Below are positions 6,785-10,062 of a DNA stretch of 10,062 bases, piece after piece. Numbering within the stretch: the stretch's first letter is position 1; each line of letters starts with the position of its first letter. Both the position numbers and the translations under genes were made by a program. The notes under the pieces are model-generated. The model was not told the DNA's origin and searched no databases. It worked only from the letters and a program-made list of their open reading frames with translations. The stretch is from Tannerella sp. (GTDB lineage: Bacteria; Bacteroidota; Bacteroidia; Bacteroidales; Tannerellaceae). Location of the stretch: assembly GCA_031275525.1 (NCBI GenBank), contig JAISOP010000058.1:1-10062 (forward strand), read 5' to 3'.

Positions 6785-7071
6785 CCGGCAAAAAGGCGCC
6801 GGAAAACATGTACATGTTTTTTTCAAACTCGCAAATGATCAAAACGTCCCGTACACAGGATAAAACGCGGCAACGTGTTTTTCAAAACAAAAACCCGTGT
6901 TTTCAAACCAAGCCATATACGGGAGAACCCAACCTGTACACAGGAGAAAACGCGGCGACCGTGTTTTCAAAACCCGCAACCGTGTTTTCAAACCAACCCG
7001 TACACAGGCCGAACTCATCTGTCCCGAGGTCAAAAAAAACATTTACATGTTTTCCGGCTTCATTTCGCCGG
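6785..7071. repeat. Subterminal mirrored inverted repeats with hairpins
   Basis: Positions 6785-6823 and 7033-7071 are inverted copies of one another. The core GCCGGAAAACATGTA, then one variable base, then ATGTTTTTTT matches at 25 of 26 positions (6798-6823 versus the complement of 7033-7058). Outside the core, each arm forms the same small hairpin, CCGGC, 8-nt loop, GCCGG (6785-6802 and 7054-7071). The loop sequences differ while the stems are kept, suggesting selection for structure. The left core contains the palindrome ACATGTACATGT. Confidence 0.65.
6850..7019. repeat. Two tandem copies of an 85-nt unit
   Basis: GTACACAGGA recurs at 6851 and 6936, and CCGTGTTTTCAAACC recurs at 6895 and 6980, so the period is 85 nt. 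Each unit carries GTACACAGG, AAAACGCGGC and two CGTGTTTTCAAA-type subrepeats. A degraded GTACACAGG block (6914-6925) ends unit one, and an intact one (7000-7008) lies near the end of unit two. Open frames exist on both strands but repeat with the DNA and have no recognisable protein features. Confidence 0.65.
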
Positions 7072-7358
7072 GGAAAAATGAGTCATATTCACAAACCGAT
7101 TCATATTCAAAGGAATGAAAATCTATTGGAAATTGGGGAGAACATCTCCAAATAATTTTGCTTACCGTATGACTTCTTACCGTTTTTCTTTATTCTTGTA
7201 CTTCGGCAATCGGGGCAGTGAAGGGTTCTTTTTATTTGCATATACAAAAACACAACCTCTTCCACTGATTGCCAATCCTTTACAACAGCATACTTTTTAT
7301 ATCACCACCTAAAATTTTTCTTCACCGGAACGTGGCCGTGCACCCGACATGCCGTCCG

Positions 7359-8471
7359 TTAGGAGTTACCCGGAAAGCCGGCCAGTACGGAAGTCAGTTG
7401 TTCTACAAAGGCTTTCTCGGCCGAACGAATCCATTCCTGAAAAGCGGAAGCCTGAAAGGTGCGTTTTTCTTCCATGTAGGCCAGTAATACACTCAAGTCG
7501 AATTTCTTCCCCACGGTTCCCCCGTGAATAGAAACGGCGTCGGCGGCATTGACTTCCTGTTCGATGTGCGCCGGAATCATCATCACCGGTTTGTCGAGGT
7601 ACAACGCTTCGCAAACCGACTCGAATCCGGCGGTAGTAATGTATCCGCGACATCCGGCCATGTATTTCAGGAACGACTCGTCGTCAATCGTATGCAGCGT
7701 CAGGGTCTCATCCACCTCCCATACGGCAGGTGCATCCTGCTTGTCCCAGAAGAAATGGAGCCTGACCTCCGGATGCTTTTTATGCCAGGCGCGTATCTCA
7801 TTTTCGTATCCCTGATTCAGCATGTATCCGAGGATATAATCCCCCGTAGAAGGCTTCAAATCCAGTACTTCCTTCCGCAACAGGGGCGGTACTACCACTA
7901 CACGCTCCCGCGGATACGACTTCATCGGATAAAAGGACAGGGCGAGGGTTTTTGTGGCGCCGATGCTGCACAGGAGAGCATGCAGGCGAAGCAGCATCAG
8001 GTGGTCGCCCCGGCCAATCATATAATCGGGATGCCTCAACATGTACTGATGGCCGATATGGACAAAGGGTATGTCTATCCGGAAACGCAGTTGCATAAAG
8101 CCCGGCAGGATTTCGTAAAAGTTGACGACGATATCCGGCGCCAGTTCTTTGATCCGGCGGTAAATCAATTCAATACTTTTAGCGTAGGTCTTTAGCTTTT
8201 GAGGATTAGCATTATGCAGGAGCGTCTTTATCAGGTCAATATGCTTCTTGTCTTTCCCGAAAATAAAGGAAGGCGCACCGTAGATACGGATGGAGGTGTT
8301 CATCTTCTCATGAAAAAAAGCAGGTAATTCCCTGGAATGGCTTTTGCCCACCAGCACCTCGACTATCTCGTGCCCCTGACGGCGCAAGATGTCAGCCAGT
8401 GAAATCGCCTGCGTGAGATGTCCCCGTCCCTCTCCCTGGACAATGAATAAAAATCTTATCTTCCTTTCCAT
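7359..8471 (-). CDS. MurG-like glycosyltransferase (GT-B fold)
   Basis: The 370-residue product belongs to the glycosyltransferase group often called glycosyl transferase family 1_3 or the MJ1255/VC2487-like family, with a GT-B, MurG-related fold. Seen: an N-terminal beta-strand and glycine loop FLFIVQGEGRGHLTQA with GEGRGH at 13-18, and a C-terminal donor-site segment YITTAGFESVCEALYLDKP (277-295) followed by VMMIPAHIEQEVNA, the usual nucleotide-sugar binding end. No signal peptide or transmembrane helix is evident, so it is cytoplasmic or membrane-peripheral. The acceptor is unknown, with cell-envelope glycan or lipid possible. It stands alone: the MITE-like element lies beyond its 3' end and transposase debris lies 15 nt upstream. 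No consensus promoter is seen between the debris and the start. Confidence 0.85.
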   Translation of the reverse strand: MERKIRFLFIVQGEGRGHLTQAISLADILRRQGHEIVEVLVGKSHSRELPAFFHEKMNTSIRIYGAPSFIFGKDKKHIDLIKTLLHNANPQKLKTYAKSIELIYRRIKELAPDIVVNFYEILPGFMQLRFRIDIPFVHIGHQYMLRHPDYMIGRGDHLMLLRLHALLCSIGATKTLALSFYPMKSYPRERVVVVPPLLRKEVLDLKPSTGDYILGYMLNQGYENEIRAWHKKHPEVRLHFFWDKQDAPAVWEVDETLTLHTIDDESFLKYMAGCRGYITTAGFESVCEALYLDKPVMMIPAHIEQEVNAADAVSIHGGTVGKKFDLSVLLAYMEEKRTFQASAFQEWIRSAEKAFVEQLTSVLAGFPGNS

Positions 8472-8486
8472 ACATTAAAGATTAAG

Positions 8487-8723
8487 TCAATTTATTTTGA
8501 ACAGAATGAACGCCAAACCTTCCTCCATACAAGGCAGGGGAGTATTGGCATACAACGTATATGCACGCAATCCTTTACACCGTTTTCCGCTCATGTGGTA
8601 TTCCGATAAATATTCCTCATGCGCTTCCTTAATGTAGGGATGCAGGTCGTTGAACTTTTCCTCCGTATAGCCCGTCATCGCAAAAAAACAACCGGCCTTT
8701 TTTGGCCATTCCAAATATTTCAT
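8487..8723 (-). pseudogene. Transposase N-terminal fragment (IS5-like, HTH_Tnp_4 type)
   Basis: The 78-residue frame reads MKYLEWPKKAGCFFAMTGYTEEKFNDL and continues with an EAHEEYLSEYHMSGKR block and YANTPLPCMEEGLAFIL. This matches the N-terminal helix-turn-helix region of Bacteroidota transposases of the DDE_Tnp_4 group, normally some 260-330 residues. It ends abruptly at FKIN and a stop, with no catalytic DDE domain, so it is a truncated remnant. Its 3' end lies 15 nt upstream of the glycosyltransferase start. A 95-nt stretch (8569-8663) is repeated in inverted orientation at 9261-9355. Confidence 0.7.
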
Positions 8724-8777
8724 CCGACAAAGGTCGCGCTTGTGTGCGTGATATGCAATTTCAATTTGATTTAATCT

Positions 8778-9014
8778 CTATTTTATTTCCATGAAATCAT
8801 CCGTCTTGACGACTTTGAATTTCCCGACGGCGATCTGTTCCTCACTTCTCCGGATTTTGGCAACAAATTCGGGGTAGTAAGGTGATTCATCCAATTCGAC
8901 CTGACCGGATGCGAAAAAATCCTTCAATTTATCGCCGTGCCTTTTGAGGTCAATCCCGACAAGTGCGGGGACGCCGCAAGTGTTGCGTTTGAAAGTTATT
9001 CCTGCTGTTTTCAT
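8778..9014 (-). CDS. Orphan antitoxin-like protein (DUF2683-like)
   Basis: This 78-residue protein has a C-terminal half, SPYYPEFVAKIRRSEEQ then GKFKVVKTDDF, resembling DUF2683-type proteins, which in Bacteroidota are usually found directly upstream of RelE/ParE-type toxins and act as antitoxins. The N-terminal half (MKTAGITFKRNTCGVPALVG) has no motif I recognise. No toxin gene follows. The next frame on this strand is the transposase fragment starting 54 nt downstream, so the toxin has probably been lost or displaced. A candidate promoter at 9136-9166 and a long stem-loop (9036-9111) lie in the leader. The family assignment is from memory of the C-terminal pattern. A free-standing regulator is the main alternative. 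Confidence 0.65.
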   Translation of the reverse strand: MKTAGITFKRNTCGVPALVGIDLKRHGDKLKDFFASGQVELDESPYYPEFVAKIRRSEEQIAVGKFKVVKTDDFMEIK

Positions 9015-9035
9015 TCTGTTTTCTTTTCATAAAAC

Positions 9036-9111
9036 AATCCTCACACAAGTGCGTCCACCGGATAACTGTACCGGAATCCCGTCATTGCAGAATTACACTT
9101 GTATGAGGATT
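9036..9111 (-). promoter_or_regulatory. Long inverted repeat in the antitoxin leader
   Basis: AATCCTCACACAAGTG (9036-9051) and CACTTGTATGAGGATT (9096-9111) are inverted copies with one mismatch over 16 nt, separated by 44 nt. ACCGG occurs twice in the spacer. It begins 21 nt upstream of the antitoxin start. It could be an autoregulatory operator, an RNA hairpin covering the leader, or the relic of a small inserted element. Confidence 0.5.
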
Positions 9112-9135
9112 CATTCAATTAATTTTTGGACAATG

Positions 9136-9166
9136 CAAAGAAACGGAGAGTTTTTTAGATATGCAA
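9136..9166 (-). promoter_or_regulatory. Candidate promoter of the antitoxin-like gene
   Basis: On the minus strand a TTG (9164-9166) stands 20 nt upstream of TTTCTTTG (9136-9143), one base off the TAnnTTTG -7 consensus. The spacing is the Bacteroidota norm. It would give a leader of about 115 nt containing the inverted repeat. Confidence 0.35.
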
Positions 9167-9186
9167 GATATTTTATAGCATAAAAA

Positions 9187-9244
9187 GAAGGTGTGTCAAA
9201 ATAGGCGTTCCTTCATTATTACGCACAAGAGGGTGTGTCAAATG
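9187..9244 (+). repeat. Two IS-end-like direct repeats
   Basis: GAAGGTGTGTCAAAAT (9187-9202) and GAGGGTGTGTCAAATG (9229-9244) are direct copies sharing GTGTGTCAAA, 42 nt apart. Sequences of this type mark termini of Bacteroidota insertion sequences. They lie just outside the second transposase fragment, consistent with stacked or nested insertions. Confidence 0.4.
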
Positions 9245-9260
9245 AGATTCCGCGGTCAGA

Positions 9261-9355
9261 GAGGAAAAGTTCAACGACCTGCATCCCTACATTAAGGAAG
9301 CGCATGAGGAATATTTATCGGAATACCACATGAACGGAAAAAGGCGTAAAGGATT
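9261..9355 (+). pseudogene. Second transposase fragment, inverted copy
   Basis: These 95 nt match the complement of 8569-8663 with three mismatches and translate to EEKFNDLHPYIKEAHEEY and onward to GKRRKGL. Both edges are sharp. The sequence before 9261 is IS-end-like and the sequence after 9355 is unrelated, so only this internal piece survives. It is too short to encode anything. Confidence 0.7.
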
Positions 9356-9406
9356 ATTTCGTCTTTCAGGGTCAGGGTGGAACACGCCATTGGGAGCATG
9401 AAGCCG

Positions 9407-9610
9407 TTACCGGAACTCCACGAATATCTTTTCTGCACGTTTGGATATTCCGGAGTACATCTCGAAACAGAACGGCTCTTCCAGATCATGCTCCACCTTC
9501 ACGACAAGCCGGATCAGTTCGTCCAAAAGGTCGTAATACGTGGAACGGACTGACGCCGCATACCACTCGATACGCTCAACAAGCTGCCGTTTCAGCTTTT
9601 GATAATCCAG
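9407..9610 (-). pseudogene. Broken open frame of unknown function
   Basis: The minus strand is open for 68 codons from a CTG at 9610, reading LDYQKLKRQLVERIEWYAAS and ending KIFVEFR before a TAA. There is no ATG. AGGAGA lies 12 nt upstream of the CTG, so the CTG may be a mutated ATG or a rare start. Past the TAA the same frame continues RLHAPNGVFHPDP, suggesting a nonsense mutation in a longer gene cut off by the transposase fragment at 9355. The pattern faintly recalls the N-terminus of Mu-like phage minor head proteins in this phylum, but I am not confident. Confidence 0.4.
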
Positions 9611-9626
9611 TGCCGCGTAACTTCTC

Positions 9627-9931
9627 CTATTTCACTTGGGCCTGCAAGCGGGCAATCTCCCTCTGAAGGGCTTTCATCTCCTTTTTCTGGGCGCCGCCAG
9701 GAGCCGGAGAGCTTTCCTGACTGGGCTTTCGCCGGGTGTGTTGACGAGCCATCTGTACGGATTTTTTATCGTTTTCCGCCCTAAAGACATCAATCCAACG
9801 CGATACCGTAGCATGACTTACCGGTAAAATCTGCGATATGCGCCTTCCACTATCCCTATACCCCCATACGCACAATGTAATCGGATGGCTTCAGCAAAAT
9901 ACAAACACCCTTTCTTTGTCTCTAAATGCAT
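9627..9931 (-). pseudogene. Frameshifted helix-turn-helix DNA-binding protein
   Basis: ATG at 9931 gives MHLETKKGCLYFAEAIRLHC, then the frame is lost near 9870-9880 in a run of five G. Adding one G restores AYGGYRDSGRRISQILPVSH, a helix-turn-helix, followed by ATVSRWIDVF, a basic linker (ARQHTRRKPSQ) and a helical end MKALQREIARLQAQVK. The joined product would be about 101 residues, the size of a transposase OrfA or a small phage HTH protein. Which one is not decidable here. The start lies 37 nt beyond the 5S terminator stem, so it may have entered at the end of the rRNA operon. Confidence 0.55.
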
Positions 9932-9960
9932 CGTTGATCTTTTACAGGGTGAAGTTTGGA

Positions 9961-10003
9961 AAAAAGTAAGAAGGCGTCTGTCATTACGGACAAACGCCTT
10001 CTT
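9961..10003 (-). terminator. Rho-independent terminator of the rRNA operon
   Basis: On the minus strand AAGAAGGCGTTTGTC (complement of 9989-10003) pairs over 15 bp with GACAGACGCCTTCTT (complement of 9968-9982). One G-U wobble is allowed only in the minus-strand RNA, since the plus strand would have a C-A mismatch. AC and a run of five T follow. It lies about 10 nt past the 5S 3' end. Confidence 0.9.
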
Positions 10004-10012
10004 CCAAAAAAA

Positions 10013-10062
10013 CGGCAGCTACCTACTCTCCCACTTACACGCAGTACCATCGGCGTGACGGG
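10013..10062 (-). rRNA. rrf: 5S ribosomal RNA, partial (3' half)
   Basis: The complement reads CGCCGATGGTACTGC, then GTGGGAGAGTAGGTAGC and ends TGCCG, the conserved 3' half of bacterial 5S rRNA (loop E/helix IV region and 3' strand of helix I). About 60 nt of the 5' half lie beyond the window. The 3' boundary is set by the helix I strand and could vary by 1-3 nt. The orientation shows that a 16S-23S-5S operon approaches from the right. Confidence 0.93.

Larger units (their letters stand above)
6721..7311. mobile_element. MITE-like non-autonomous element with nested repeats
   Basis: The ends are inverted repeats of 26 nt. The left end, 6721-6746, begins TAGGTGGTG and ends AAGTATGCTG. The right end, 7286-7311, is its complement: CAGCATACTT, 7 unlike bases, CACCACCTA. 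At least 19 of 26 positions match, with the mismatches all in the central 7. AAAT stands immediately outside both ends (6717-6720 and 7312-7315), a possible 4-bp target duplication, although AT-richness weakens this. The 591-bp interior has no supported gene. It contains mirrored subterminal repeats and an 85-nt tandem duplication. The short length, terminal repeats and lack of a transposase fit a MITE mobilised in trans. I do not recognise the family. Confidence 0.5.

Noticed and set aside
6850..7019. CRISPR array
   Set aside because: Only two long units with similar content throughout. There are no regular short repeats with unique spacers and no cas genes.
6808..7155. Open frames on both strands in the repeat element (115 codons plus, 67 codons minus)
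   Set aside because: The translations simply repeat with the 85-nt DNA units, are frame-ambiguous and show no protein motif.
7130..7155. Stem TTGG/CTCCAA as a terminator
   Set aside because: The stem needs a 2-nt bulge and has no proper T-run, so it is too weak to call.
7312..7358. Terminator for the glycosyltransferase gene
   Set aside because: Only a 4-bp CGGA/TCCG stem with a long loop is possible on the minus strand, and it lacks convincing structure.
7524..8195. 223-codon open frame on the plus strand
   Set aside because: It lies fully antisense to the glycosyltransferase, which has conserved motifs at both ends.

Overview
The window looks like a piece of a Bacteroidales (Bacteroidota) chromosome. 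The evidence is the TAnnTTTG-type promoter elements, the near-absence of Shine-Dalgarno sequences, a GT3-type glycogen synthase typical of this group, and the pairing of a cold-shock-domain protein with a small glycine-tailed RRM protein. Genus and species cannot be named from the sequence. Genes 332-4264 are GC-rich, while the spacers and insertion debris on the right are AT-rich.

Left block (1-4264, + strand). A TATCTTTG promoter at 284-291 sits directly before a very short leader and a tightly packed four-gene operon: queC, queF, a glycogen synthase and an FkbM-type methyltransferase. The last three junctions show a short gap or 8-nt start/stop overlaps, so translational coupling is likely. 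QueC and QueF perform consecutive steps of queuosine precursor synthesis (to preQ0, then preQ1). The whole leader, about 37 nt, can be drawn as an H-type pseudoknot resembling a class I preQ1 riboswitch, which would fit the genes it precedes.

Middle block (4265-6560, + strand). A second TATCTTTG promoter is followed by a structured leader of roughly 200 nt. Then come a RhlE-type DEAD-box RNA helicase, a protein with a basic N-terminal tail and a C-terminal cold-shock domain, and an RRM protein with a Gly/Arg/Tyr tail, ending in a strong terminator. This is an RNA-remodelling (cold-shock-like) operon.

Repeat block (6561-7358). No gene is supported here. It holds a terminator-like structured stem-loop bracketed by two insertion-sequence-like direct repeats, then a 591-bp MITE-like element at 6721-7311. 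That element has 26-nt terminal inverted repeats and possible 4-bp AAAT flanking duplications. Inside it are a second pair of 39-nt mirrored inverted repeats and a tandem duplication of an 85-nt unit. It is the least explained part of the window.

Right block (7359-10062, mostly - strand). A MurG-like glycosyltransferase is followed by insertion debris: two inverted copies of a transposase N-terminal fragment flanking an orphan antitoxin-like gene, two IS-end-like direct repeats, a frameshifted helix-turn-helix gene and a broken frame next to it. The window ends in the 3' half of a 5S rRNA gene on the - strand with its terminator, so an rRNA operon runs into the window from the right.
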